A stretch of DNA of 64,000 bases, from contig SMSO01000037.1 in NCBI GenBank assembly GCA_004764695.1, forward strand, positions 3,036,337 through 3,100,336, in the 5' to 3' direction. Origin of the DNA: Schizochytrium sp. TIO01. Its lineage: Eukaryota; Sar; Bigyra; Thraustochytrida; Thraustochytriidae. Below, piece after piece: positions 33,735 to 44,100 of the stretch. The translations under genes and the position numbers were made by a program. Each line of letters starts with the position of its first letter. Positions within the stretch are counted from its first letter, which is position 1. The notes beneath the pieces are model-generated. The model saw only the letters and a list, made by a program, of their open reading frames with translations. It was not told the DNA's origin and searched no databases.

Positions 33735-34595
33735 TTATTTAGCGGCAAAGAAATCATGGGCGAGCTCCTCGACAATCATGGCGATACCGTACGCAGTAAA
33801 GGCCACGCAGGAACCGAGAAAAAGAAACTCGGCGCCACTGGAGTACCAGGAAGAGGCTGAAAAGGCGGATTTGAAGCTGCCCAAAATAAAGAGCACAACC
33901 ATAGTAACAACGACGGCGGTACCAAAAAGAAAGTCGTTCGAGGCCTCAGGATACACAAGCGGCACAAGCAGGTACCCGAGCAAGGGCATAGTGCCAAAAA
34001 TCAAAAAGGAAAGAAATGTGATGAGACCATCCATGTATGGGTTCTCGTCATCGCCAGGCACCTTGAGTTGAAGCTCCTCGCACATCATAATGTCAATGAA
34101 AAACTCCTTGTACTTGGCCATAGTCTTCACAACCAGCTCGGCCTTATCGTGGGGAAGGCCTCGCTGCTCGTACAGCTCAACCATCTCCTGAATCTCGCCG
34201 TCCTCGTAGTTGTCAAACTCCCAGACCTCACGCTTGCGCTCCTGCATTACGTGGTCATGGTAGGCAATGGTACTAACGGTGTCTCCAACTCCCATGGAGA
34301 AAGCATCAGCGACGATGTTAGATACACCAAGAATAAGAACAGTTGAAGGTCCAAGAGATCCTCCAGCAGCGCCACCAATGATGGCAAAGCAAGTCAACAC
34401 GCCATCGAGACCACCGTACACGATGGACTTAATTGAGTCACCCATGGTGCGGTGGCCCTCCTCAGCAGCGTGTGCTTTATGTGCTTCGATTGATGCAGAC
34501 ACATTATTGTTATCGTACGCCTGGCGCGCCTTGTTCATGTCCCGCTGCAGGCCATTGCCGCCGTTGCCATTGTTCGTGGTCGACCCGTAGCCCAT
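33735..34595 (-). CDS. VIT/CCC1-family iron/manganese transporter (286 aa)
   Basis: Predicted to move Fe2+ or Mn2+ from cytosol into a vacuole-like store. After a ~50-residue polar, Asn/Gly-rich N-terminus comes SIVYGGLDGVLTCFAII, the first transmembrane helix with the family Gly-x-x-Asp-Gly motif. A second helix region has GVSNIVADAFSMGVGD, the usual metal-site helix of the family. A cytosolic acidic segment with ELYEQRGL and repeated Glu residues matches the metal-binding domain of plant VIT1. Three hydrophobic spans follow, giving five in total as expected. The length is normal. The first ATG is used. The neighbours do not suggest a shared function. Confidence 0.93.
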   Translation of the reverse strand: MGYGSTTNNGNGGNGLQRDMNKARQAYDNNNVSASIEAHKAHAAEEGHRTMGDSIKSIVYGGLDGVLTCFAIIGGAAGGSLGPSTVLILGVSNIVADAFSMGVGDTVSTIAYHDHVMQERKREVWEFDNYEDGEIQEMVELYEQRGLPHDKAELVVKTMAKYKEFFIDIMMCEELQLKVPGDDENPYMDGLITFLSFLIFGTMPLLGYLLVPLVYPEASNDFLFGTAVVVTMVVLFILGSFKSAFSASSWYSSGAEFLFLGSCVAFTAYGIAMIVEELAHDFFAAK

Positions 34596-36948
34596 CTTGT
34601 CAATCTAAAGACGTCTCTGAGACGAGCGTACTAGCAAGTCCACCTCCGCTGCGCAGGCCCTACAGCCGTTATACGTCTGTCCTCACGTCGACGACTGTCT
34701 CCGCAGACGTCCACAACCGCAGCTGCTCTGCGCACGCCGCTAAAACGTGCTTTGATCGATGGAGGGTTTGAGTGCCGAGTCTGTTTCTTCGCTCTATTTA
34801 TCTATCTATCTATCCATATATTGACTTGACTATCTTCCTATACTATCCATCTATCATTCATTCAATCATCCCATCAATCTAAGTATTCACTATAGGACTA
34901 CTTAGATGTATACTATCAATCAATCATTTTAAAAACTTTTGGTTTGACTCTCTACGTACTTTAGCATTATTTATTATGCTTTCTCAAACGAAAAACAACA
35001 ACGATATATAGAGAGGTCTGAATAGTGGTGATTTATCTAAAGAGAAATGAAGAAGAAAAGAAATAAGACTAACCAAACCTAAAGGGATCAACTAAGCTGC
35101 TTCTTTATGTTTCTTGGTCTTCTTCATGACATAGCGTCCTTTTCCTTTTATGAGCTTCAGGCAGCGTAATGAGAACTTGGGAATAAAAAATGGGTTGCAC
35201 CTCAAGACAGCGGTACCTGCGAGAATGGACTTTGCCAAAGCAGGCGATGGATTGCCTGCATGCTCCTTGATGAGGTTTCCTTCGTGCTGGTTTTCCGCCC
35301 TGCGAGTCTTTCCTTACGATAATGTCTTTATTTATTTGTTTATGAATTAGTACTTGGATATCATTATGGTCTCTGGTCGTTGAAAACCTTTTAAATTGAG
35401 CAATCGCTCTTGAGTTCATGTATGGCTACGCATATACTCGCTGTGGCGTACTAGAGACTGCATGCCTGATCATACTATTCTACCCTGTGGTGCATTCCTG
35501 AAGAAGGCACTTAATGCACTATCAACTCCAGTGCTGTAAAAGTTGAAGACAAACCTGTTTGGCACATATACATGCAATCTATAAATTGACTCTGTAAAAT
35601 GTCGCTTGTTGATCTAATGGGGGAAGCTCAGTTGAGTTCTGGAGTATCATAGGCCTTGGTTGCTCTTTATTGCCTCCTAGCAGGATACTTCTAAAGGCTG
35701 AGAATAAAGTTTGAGCTCTGGTCATCGTTGAATACTATATTTGATTTTGTTGTGACCTAAAGGTTGATGAATGAGAACGTATGCATTCCTACATTGTTAA
35801 GGGGAGAAAAACAACTCGTCAACTCAAATAAAAATTTATTGAAAGGGTCTATCGCGTGGTTACTAAAATAAAATCGTGAAAATGGAACAACTTAGCTTGG
35901 CCAAACTTACTTTACATGAGCACTCTACATCAGAACAAATGCAGATGCTAGCAAAAGAAACTGTTCTGGTTGAGTACTCAACGGGTCAGATATTGACAGC
36001 ACCTTGAAGCCAATGAAGTTCGCCCAAGTAGGAAACAGAAGAACACAGCTACTACTGGTGCTCGACGTTGATCTAGCTTTAAAATGCAAAGTGCAAAGTT
36101 TCCATTGTGACTTTGGTGTTGTGTATTTAAATTGACGCTCAATGCAAAAAAAAAACTCCCTGATAACAAGGGGAATACAATAATAACGTAGGGAACCTGA
36201 TGAGTATTATATATAGATAAGGGATCTGTTCTCTGTGCGACTAAGAAGGAAAGTAGTCGGAGGTACAAACACGGACTCCAGAGACTATACAAAATGTAAT
36301 GATAGACAAAGTAACAAAATATAGCCTTTGCCTTGTTGAAGTCGACAGTAGAGGATGTTTTCTCAAGGTACTTTTTCTTTCAATACGGTATAGTTGAGAG
36401 TCTGCACTTGAAGAAGGTAGATGAAATATAAGAGAAGTATAAATATTCACAAAAAATAAGACAATGCATTTGTCCAGGTTCTTACTTAGTTATTGGCAAT
36501 ATTAAGACTCATTTAGAAAAACTTGAAAAATTCCTATCATTAGAATTGGACCAGGACGACTCCTTTATTTCACAAATCGATACACAACTTAAACATACAA
36601 CTCATCGTGTGTGTAATAGAATCCCGGGTAGCATGAATCCATAAGGAAGCATGTATAGTCTTGGTGACTCGTCCCACAATCTTTTTATAGAAAAGATTGA
36701 AAGAAAAGAAAGGAAAAAAATAATAATAAGAAAGGAGTCATAGTATCCGTTAGAATGAAAAAAGTACCTAGTACATTGTGCGGTATTAAAATTCTGCCCA
36801 TTGTAAATTAGTTGTACAGAGACAACCTATTGAATTAGTGTGTTCACGAGCACGCTTGAACAAGCTTGCAGACGAAGAACTTGCACAACGCTTAAGAAGG
36901 TACCGTGACAGATTCTCGCCACCTCCGCGAGAAACAGAAACATCGACA
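34596..36948. other. Intergenic, VIT to PH-FHA gene
   Basis: AT-rich with (TCTA)n-like tracts at ~34795-34825. A GTACCTAGTAC palindrome lies at 36764-36774, ahead of the PH-FHA gene. The frame of that gene is open back to 36790 but has no ATG before 36949. No other gene seen. Confidence 0.5.
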
Positions 36949-38439
36949 ATGTCAACGCTGCAGTGCCACCTTCTATCTTGGAGACTCGACGTAGAGGCAA
37001 AGCGAGCGTGGGTACGATCAAAAGTTGTGACAGATGGTGCGGGCGCATGCAGTGTTTCAATCTTAGAGAATGTCCATCTTGCAGATAACGTTCCTCAAGG
37101 AAATGTGTTGGTGAGTGAAGCTTGGCTTGATGTAGAGGAAGAGTTTATTTTTCTTATTTTAGATTGTGGCAGAGTCGTCATCGCCAAGGGTCAAACTCCA
37201 GAAGACCTGCTGGTTTTCCTCAAAAGCCTTGGAGCACACGCACCAGACCATGCAAGAGAACAAGAGTTGGTTCAGGAATTTAAGGACTGGCAGAACACGA
37301 GCGAATCATTGGACATGGCCCGATCAGAACCTGGCAATATCCTCTCGCTCTGTCCTCTAGCAGCCCCTGGGACCCAATTCCAAGGCCGCCTCACAATCTT
37401 GCCTTCTGGTCATGAAGATCATGCGCCAGTCCAAGGTTACTTTGCGATCTCATCAAATCATCTCTTCCGTTTCATTCGAGATCCTAACGGGACACCAGAA
37501 GAGGCGCTACCACTCTCCCAAGTGACGATCACTGTGGACTCAGGTTTGGTCGAGAGGGGCACTTACGTTTGGACAGTCTCTTCACCTATTCGTACTTGGA
37601 GACTTCGTGCAAAACATGGTACATCCATGCAACAATGGCTTAAATTTCTTGTTGACAATGGTGCTCAAGGGAATCATGCTCTTGCAGAATTAAGAAGTGC
37701 TCAACAAGAAGCCTTAAATCGTATTTGCGAACTTGAGGATATCGAAAACCATCATGAAGCTTCTGCTGTTTTCAAGCAGTACATTCAAGATGAAGGCGTA
37801 GAAGAAGAGCTCGAATTGTTCAAGCAGTTTTCAGCAGTGTTAAAAACTCCGCCTTCCGATGACTCTGATGTAAACGAATCTGATAATCTTGCTGAAGCGT
37901 GTTCTCAACCGGAGGCACCGGGGTTTTTACCATTATTTAATAACCACTACGAAGAATGGCAAAGCCTAATTGATCAAGGTAATTCTCAGGAAGTTCTTCA
38001 ACAAGCTGCAGAGCTTCTCAGGGAACACGTCGAAACCAAAATAGTGCCTCACTTTTTCCACAGCCGTGTTTTCATGAACCTTAAAGATACTATTGAGGGT
38101 AATAGCAAGAAGCGCGGGGAGGTTATTTTTGGTGACAAAGCGCTTTTTATCCAGTCTACTTCAGGAAAGGGAAAGAAAATTTCATATCAGGTTCCTCTTG
38201 AATATGGATCTTTTATGTTAGGTCGTGATGAAAGCTGCGATATTGTGCTCGCCGGACCCAAGGTTTCACGCTACCATTGCAGTTTGCTTGTTGGACAAGA
38301 TGATGTAATTCAAATCTTTGATCTTGGAACTCGAGGTGGAATTTTGCTAAATGGGCATCGTGTAGAAGTTGCCGGGCTCAAACTTTCCGACAAAGTACAG
38401 ATTGGCAAGTTCGAATTGCGATTTGGTTTACAAATATGA
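36949..38439 (+). CDS. PH domain and FHA domain protein (496 aa)
   Basis: A probable signalling adaptor. Residues ~2-100 form a beta-rich region that may be a divergent PH-like domain. Residues ~139-238 look like a clearer PH domain: GRLTILPSG, an FAISSNHLFRF strand pair, and a C-terminal helix containing the expected Trp (MQQWLKFLVDNG). A helical linker follows. Residues ~419-496 are an FHA domain with LGRDESCDIVL, VSRYHCSL and LNGHRV, which hold the conserved Gly-Arg, Ser-Arg-x-His and Asn-Gly that bind phosphothreonine. The ATG at 36949 is the first in frame. Upstream codons are open for ~53 codons and read plausibly (basic, Glu/Arg-rich), so a 5' exon carrying the true start is possible. 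A membrane-recruited phosphopeptide reader is inferred; partners are unknown. Confidence 0.8.
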   Translation: MSTLQCHLLSWRLDVEAKRAWVRSKVVTDGAGACSVSILENVHLADNVPQGNVLVSEAWLDVEEEFIFLILDCGRVVIAKGQTPEDLLVFLKSLGAHAPDHAREQELVQEFKDWQNTSESLDMARSEPGNILSLCPLAAPGTQFQGRLTILPSGHEDHAPVQGYFAISSNHLFRFIRDPNGTPEEALPLSQVTITVDSGLVERGTYVWTVSSPIRTWRLRAKHGTSMQQWLKFLVDNGAQGNHALAELRSAQQEALNRICELEDIENHHEASAVFKQYIQDEGVEEELELFKQFSAVLKTPPSDDSDVNESDNLAEACSQPEAPGFLPLFNNHYEEWQSLIDQGNSQEVLQQAAELLREHVETKIVPHFFHSRVFMNLKDTIEGNSKKRGEVIFGDKALFIQSTSGKGKKISYQVPLEYGSFMLGRDESCDIVLAGPKVSRYHCSLLVGQDDVIQIFDLGTRGGILLNGHRVEVAGLKLSDKVQIGKFELRFGLQI

Positions 38440-38788
38440 TCTCTTTCTCTCTCTCTTAAACGTTATCTTTCCATGTGTTATACTGAGTGTTATATCGATA
38501 TAGAATTTAATATCAATTACTTCAGTACCCCCCCCCCTCTCCCTCACCCCAGCTGAAGGACTTTCTGGCGAGGACAAGAAAAATGATGCTATTATTATTT
38601 TAATTGTAGGTTATTAGTATGTGAATGATAGGGCCACTACAACCACCTGGGGTATTCAGTGCTTTGCAGCTAGCTCAACTTGATTTCAAAAACCACAAAC
38701 ATCATGAGTACTTGATTCCAATTTTGAAGAACATTCACTAGATGTTGACAACGACGCCTCGACACAAAGCGGGCTAGTTAAATCACAT
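38440..38788. other. Convergent intergenic region
   Basis: Short 3' flanks of two convergent genes, with a C-rich run near 38528-38546. Nothing else seen. Confidence 0.5.
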
Positions 38789-40072
38789 TTATTCATCGCG
38801 GAAATAGCGTTCCATGAACTCCTTTTCAGCATCAGACGGGCCGTGTGGTTCATCGGCCCACTCGTCCGCAAATCCCTCCAATTGACGACTCAACTCAGAG
38901 TGACCACGCGTCGGGTCCTCAGCGCGAAGCTGGCGCAGAGATTTACGATACTGCTGGTTCCATGCCATTGCTGCAAGCAAAAACACAATCAGAGCAACGT
39001 ATGCGCCTGAAAGAATGAACTTCTGGCCAGGAGGGATCAAATAGTACGTCGGATGGGTACCTGTGCCGAAGAAGCGATCATACGTGCTAAACGCGCCGGA
39101 GAGCATGATCAGGAAAAAAATCGGATTGTGAATCATACCTTGATATGCCATTGCACCACCTGCTCCAAGGCCAGCTACAAGAAACCACGGAGAGATTGCA
39201 CCTCCGATACGGCCACCATCAAGTTGACCAATCGGAAGCAGATTGAACAAGTTAATCATGATGCCAAAATCTGCCAGGGAGATGAGCATCTGTGAGTCCA
39301 TTTGTACACCAACAACGCTGGTTGCCACAGCTGCTGCTCCACCAAGCACTGGTCCACCAAACGCAACAAGGGCCTCTTCACGCACATCCTTGGGGCGGTC
39401 CTTCATCTCTACAAAAGCTCCCATGAATGGAATGAAAATGGCTGGGCCAGCAGGAATGCCAAGGGACTGCATCACACGAAGATGTCCATACTCATGAATT
39501 CCAATAAGACCAACCATGCCAGCTGCAAAAGGCCATCCATAAAAGATTGCGTAAGCTCCTGTGGAAGCCAGCATTGAAAGGGCAGGCATGAGCTTGGTAA
39601 ACTTGAGAGCTCCAATGACCCATTTCATCTTGGCGCCAAGGATGACAGCTCCCGTCGCCACGGCTCCAATGCCTCGCGACAAAAGGCCAGTTCTCTTAGG
39701 TGGTTCCTCCTCACGGTAGTACTCATCATCATCACGACGAGGTGGTTGACCAGAGGGCGGAGCTCCAGAGCTAAAAGCACGGGTTTGCAGAGCTTGCATT
39801 GGAAGGCCTTTCATCTGCAGTTCAGGTGACCACGCTGCCAGCATCGGCAAATTTCCGCGGGCAGTTTGCTTCTCATTTCTTCTGTTATCCCCTCCAAGAG
39901 CTGCCAGGCTCTGACTGTTCATGTAGCCCATGAAAGAGCGTTCTGAAGCGTGGTTTGCGAGACTCGACCAAGTCGCCGGACCCGCGAACTTGCGAGCCTG
40001 CTGCGAAAACATCCGCACTTGCATCCTGTTTTGTGCACCTGTGGCGTATACAAGTCTCTGAGCTGTAATCAT
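38789..40072 (-). CDS. Site-2-protease-like M50 metallopeptidase, probably mitochondrial (427 aa)
   Basis: Intramembrane zinc metalloprotease of the S2P/M50 family. The zinc-binding HEYGH lies at residues 193-197 inside a hydrophobic helix. The third ligand is Asp285 in NLLPIGQLDGG (277-287), the standard second signature. Several hydrophobic spans flank both motifs. The first ~110 residues are rich in Arg, Ser, Ala and Gln with almost no acidic residues (for example RMFSQQARKFAG), as in mitochondrial presequences, and a charged DDDEYYREEE segment separates them from the membrane domain. The C-terminal ~50 residues are acidic. The ATG at 40072 is the first; the frame continues eight codons upstream without another ATG. 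Plastid EGY-type S2P homologues are an alternative if the cell has a plastid relic. The substrate is unknown. Confidence 0.88.
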   Translation of the reverse strand: MITAQRLVYATGAQNRMQVRMFSQQARKFAGPATWSSLANHASERSFMGYMNSQSLAALGGDNRRNEKQTARGNLPMLAAWSPELQMKGLPMQALQTRAFSSGAPPSGQPPRRDDDEYYREEEPPKRTGLLSRGIGAVATGAVILGAKMKWVIGALKFTKLMPALSMLASTGAYAIFYGWPFAAGMVGLIGIHEYGHLRVMQSLGIPAGPAIFIPFMGAFVEMKDRPKDVREEALVAFGGPVLGGAAAVATSVVGVQMDSQMLISLADFGIMINLFNLLPIGQLDGGRIGGAISPWFLVAGLGAGGAMAYQGMIHNPIFFLIMLSGAFSTYDRFFGTGTHPTYYLIPPGQKFILSGAYVALIVFLLAAMAWNQQYRKSLRQLRAEDPTRGHSELSRQLEGFADEWADEPHGPSDAEKEFMERYFRDE

Positions 40073-41153
40073 CTTGCGAAACTGCGTATTCCGCACTCAA
40101 GCAACCTTGATGTCTTTCGCTTGGTGAAGAGAGCAGGTCAAGATATTTAGCTTTTGTCCTCCAGAAACCAACAAGATGGATTGAAGCAAGAACGAGCCGT
40201 CGAGTGGCCCAAAGTTCGAGATAGCCAACCAGCCAGCAGCTCAGGTTTCACTCAACAAAGAAGCAGCGAGCTTCTGCGAACAACCTTCGCTACGAGAGTG
40301 ATGGGGTACTGCGAGCGGGGTTCACCGATCTCGAGAAGCTCAGTGAGCCTCTGAAATCTCCCAACCAGGATTTGGGCTCAGCTTGGAGACTTTACGATTT
40401 GCGACTTTATAATCATAATTTCAATTATTAAAGTTACTGGCGAATAGAGAGGGATTCCTTATTTCTTTTAATTGAAAGAAAAACAGGGAAACTTGTTTCT
40501 TACTTTCGATCAATGCTGCGCTTCAGCTTGAAACCATCGATAATGTAACTTTTCTTATTTTTAATATTACAAATACAATCTCAAGATCGTTACATGAAAC
40601 TTGTGAAACCTTTTCGAGTTTAACGTCTATAAGGTAGTTTTTATAACGAATCTGGGGAGTGGAATAGCTTGAAAGTAGAATGTCGGCATTTAATAATGGT
40701 GCTCGCGACATACTTCGTAGCCAGCGGTCTTGTAAGCCAGAAAGCTTCTAGCTCTGATGAAGACTGAGCAAAATTGCTTACCACCCACCCAGCTTTCGCT
40801 TTAAGCTTCAGCTTTGTTTTGTTTTGTCTTCAAGCGGCAACAGCAGTAGTAAGTACTCTATTATACAAATTTATATTGAATGATTGAATGAAAATATGTG
40901 GAATTGAGAATCGCTGGTCAGGCACGTCATACCTCGAACTGCACTCGCGACGAGGTCCGAGTTGCTGTTCTTTGATCTGCGACGCGGCTAAGGTCGTTTC
41001 GGACGGTCGTTGTGCTCTATCTCGGGCACATTCTCGGTGCCGTTGTCTTCTGTCTCCAGTGCTGAAGTCGCTCCTCCAGACATTTTACTGGACGGGGCTG
41101 CCGTGGTTTAGCTCATCGTGGGGAGCTCCTGATATCCGAACAGAACAGAAATC
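40073..41153. other. Divergent intergenic region
   Basis: Must contain the promoters of the M50 protease (-) and the desulfurase-TtcA gene (+). AT-rich in the middle (40390-40700), with no repeats of note and no further gene. Confidence 0.5.
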
Positions 41154-44100
41154 ATGAGCGACGTAGAAAACCTTCCCAAACCAGAGTCTGATGTAGACAC
41201 TAAGATTGCTGAGGATAGCAAGCTTCCCCGTGCGTCTGACACTGCTGATCCCGAGGACATGATGGACGAAGAGGATGGCGACGCCTTTCGCCAATTCGTA
41301 GACGTAGACAATGTTCACGAAAGCAATGCCTCTAAAAATGCTCTCTCTGCAGGACAGACCTTCCAGCGACTTCGCGAAAACGTTGTAGGTGCTTTTAGCC
41401 CTGTGGAAACCCCTTTTGGCGAGAAACCTCTCATTTATGCCGACTGGACCGCCAGCGGTAGAGCCTTCGCCCCACTAGAAACCTACATTCGCGACAAAGT
41501 GTACCCCTTCTATGCTAATACCCACACTTCTACAAGTATTACTGGACTGCAAAGCACATGCTTTCGAACTGAGTCTCGCCAGATTATTCAGCAAGCCGTT
41601 AATGCCAACACCCGCAAAGATGTGGTGCTTTTCACTGGCACTGGCGCTACAGGAGCTGTGAACAAGCTGGTCTCGGTATTGGGCCTCGATGTCCCTCTTC
41701 GTATGGATCAGCCGACGCAAGCTCGTCCTGTAGTCTTTGTCGGGCCTTTTGAGCATCACAGCAACCTCCTTCCGTGGCGCGAGTCCAATGCGGAGGTTGT
41801 CACTGTTCCAGAGCGTGAGGATGGCTGTGGAATTGATCGGGTTGCTCTCGAGAAACTCTTAAAGACGTACGTAGATCGACCTCTCTTGGTGGGAGCTTTC
41901 TCAGCTGGTTCGAATGTCACTGGAGTTCTCGAGGACGTCGACCGTATCTCAGCGATCCTGCACCGCCACGGAGCTTTAGCATGCTGGGATTATGCTGCTG
42001 CCGGCCCGTACGCTCGTATTGACATGAACCCTGTTCTTGCTGGAGAAGACCCCGATCGGCCATTTGCCTATAAGGATGCTGTGTTTCTATCTACACACAA
42101 ATTTGTGGGTGGCCTGAACACACCTGGTGTTCTTGTCGCTAAAAAGAAGCTTTTCGGTAATGCGGTGCCTGGCGCAGGGAACGTCGGAGGTGGCACTGTC
42201 TACTTTGTGCGCGAGGATGGACACCGCTATATGTCGAACCGTGTTGAGCGCGAGGAAGGTGGTACTCCGGACGTTGTTGGTGCGATTCGTGCGGGCCTTA
42301 CCTTCCAGCTCAAGCAGAATGTTGGTTGGGAGAACATTGAGAAACGTGATTGTGAGCTTGGCAAGCGTATTGGATCGAAGCTCGGATCCCATTCAAACCT
42401 TGCTTTGCTCGGTCCTGAGTGGCAAGAAGAAGCCCGTTTGCCAATCGTGTCTTTCTTGGTTCGCCATGAGTCTCGGTTCTTGCACTACAACTTTGTATCT
42501 GCTGTATTGAACGACGTCTTTGGCATCCAAACCCGTGGTGGCTGCATGTGTGCTGGCCCGTATGCACAGCGCCTCCTTGGAATGTCGCAGGCTTCCGTTG
42601 AGGCTGTGGAGGAGGAACTCCTCCTCAACCCAAAGCATTCTGAATATCTTCGTCCAGGATTCACCCGCTTCAGCCTATCATATTTTGCTAGCGATGCAGA
42701 GGTAGACTACATTCTTGATGCTGTTTGCGCCGTAGCTGATCATGCCTGGAAGCTTCTTCCACTGTACCGTTTCAACACCCGAACTGGCGAATGGAAGCAC
42801 CGCACTCGCTTCACCAAATTCCCTGGTCGTCTTTGGCTGGACGATGCTAATTTATTGGGCGAGACCTCTTCTGAAGAGAATATTCCTTCAGAAGGCCAAG
42901 CTAGCGCACCTGACTTCACCAAACTCTTTAGCGAGTGTGTTGAGCAAATGCACGCTGCTGTTGCTGAGGCTGAGAAAGAGACAGTTGCAGATCAAACAAA
43001 GCTTTTCACCCCTGAGGCAGCGGTGCTTCGTTGGTTTGTCATGCCTTCCGAGGTGCACAAGGAACTCAATCAAGAAGCTTCTGCCAACGGAGAATCAGCA
43101 GCTACTGGTAGCTTAATGCCTTCTGCAAAAGATACCTCTTCCCCCGCGCAAGAATCTGTGGTCGGTCCTATTGACCCGTACAAATACTGGGCGCAGATCC
43201 GGGAGGGTCTCCCTGTGCAGCCAGCGTCAACAAGCAAGAGCGATGACGGCTTAACAGATGCGGAACGTGCGCGCAAGCGTGCTCCCGAAATGGAACAAGA
43301 GCCGGCCAAGCGTGCCAAGACTGGCAAGAAAGACTTTATCTGTGAAGACAACTCGTGCTTTCGAATTCGTAAAAGTGACAAGTATCCCTTGCGCACAACG
43401 GAGGTTATTCGCAGCGGTCAAGCGCAGCTGATGGAGCAAAACCCTGGTGAGACTATCAAGGTCGTTGATGAAGCAATTGTGCAGGCTGCTCCGCAAAAGA
43501 TTTTGCGACCCAAGATCCCCAAGGGTATCTTGAAGAACGTTGGCAAGGCTTTAGCACAGTGGGACATGATCCAGGATGGCGACCGTCTGCTTCTCGGACT
43601 TTCTGGCGGTAAGGACTCTCTAGCTCTGCTTCATGTTTTGCTCCATGTCCAAGCCAAGGCACCGGTCAAATTTGAGCTCGCCGCTTGTACGATTGACCCA
43701 ATGACTGAGGCATTTGACCCAAGTCCTCTCATTCCCTATATGGAGTCTTTGGGTGTCAAGTATCATTACATGAAGGAACCTATTTTTGACAAAGCAAAAT
43801 CTGGCTCCCTTCGCGGTACTTCAATCTGCAGTTTCTGTGCTCGGATGAAGCGCGGTGCTCTCTATACATGCGCCCGCGAGCATGGCTACAACAAGCTTGT
43901 TCTTGCTCAGCACTTGGATGATCTGGCAGAGACCTTGATGATGGGTCTCTTCCACAATGGTGTGGCACGGTCTATGATGGCCAACTACGAGGAAAAGAAG
44001 GGAGATGTTCGTGTGATTCGCCCTTTGGCCTACGTTCGTGAACATGAAACCAAGGACTTTTCGTATGCTGCCAAGCTTCCTGTAATCAACGAGAACTGCC

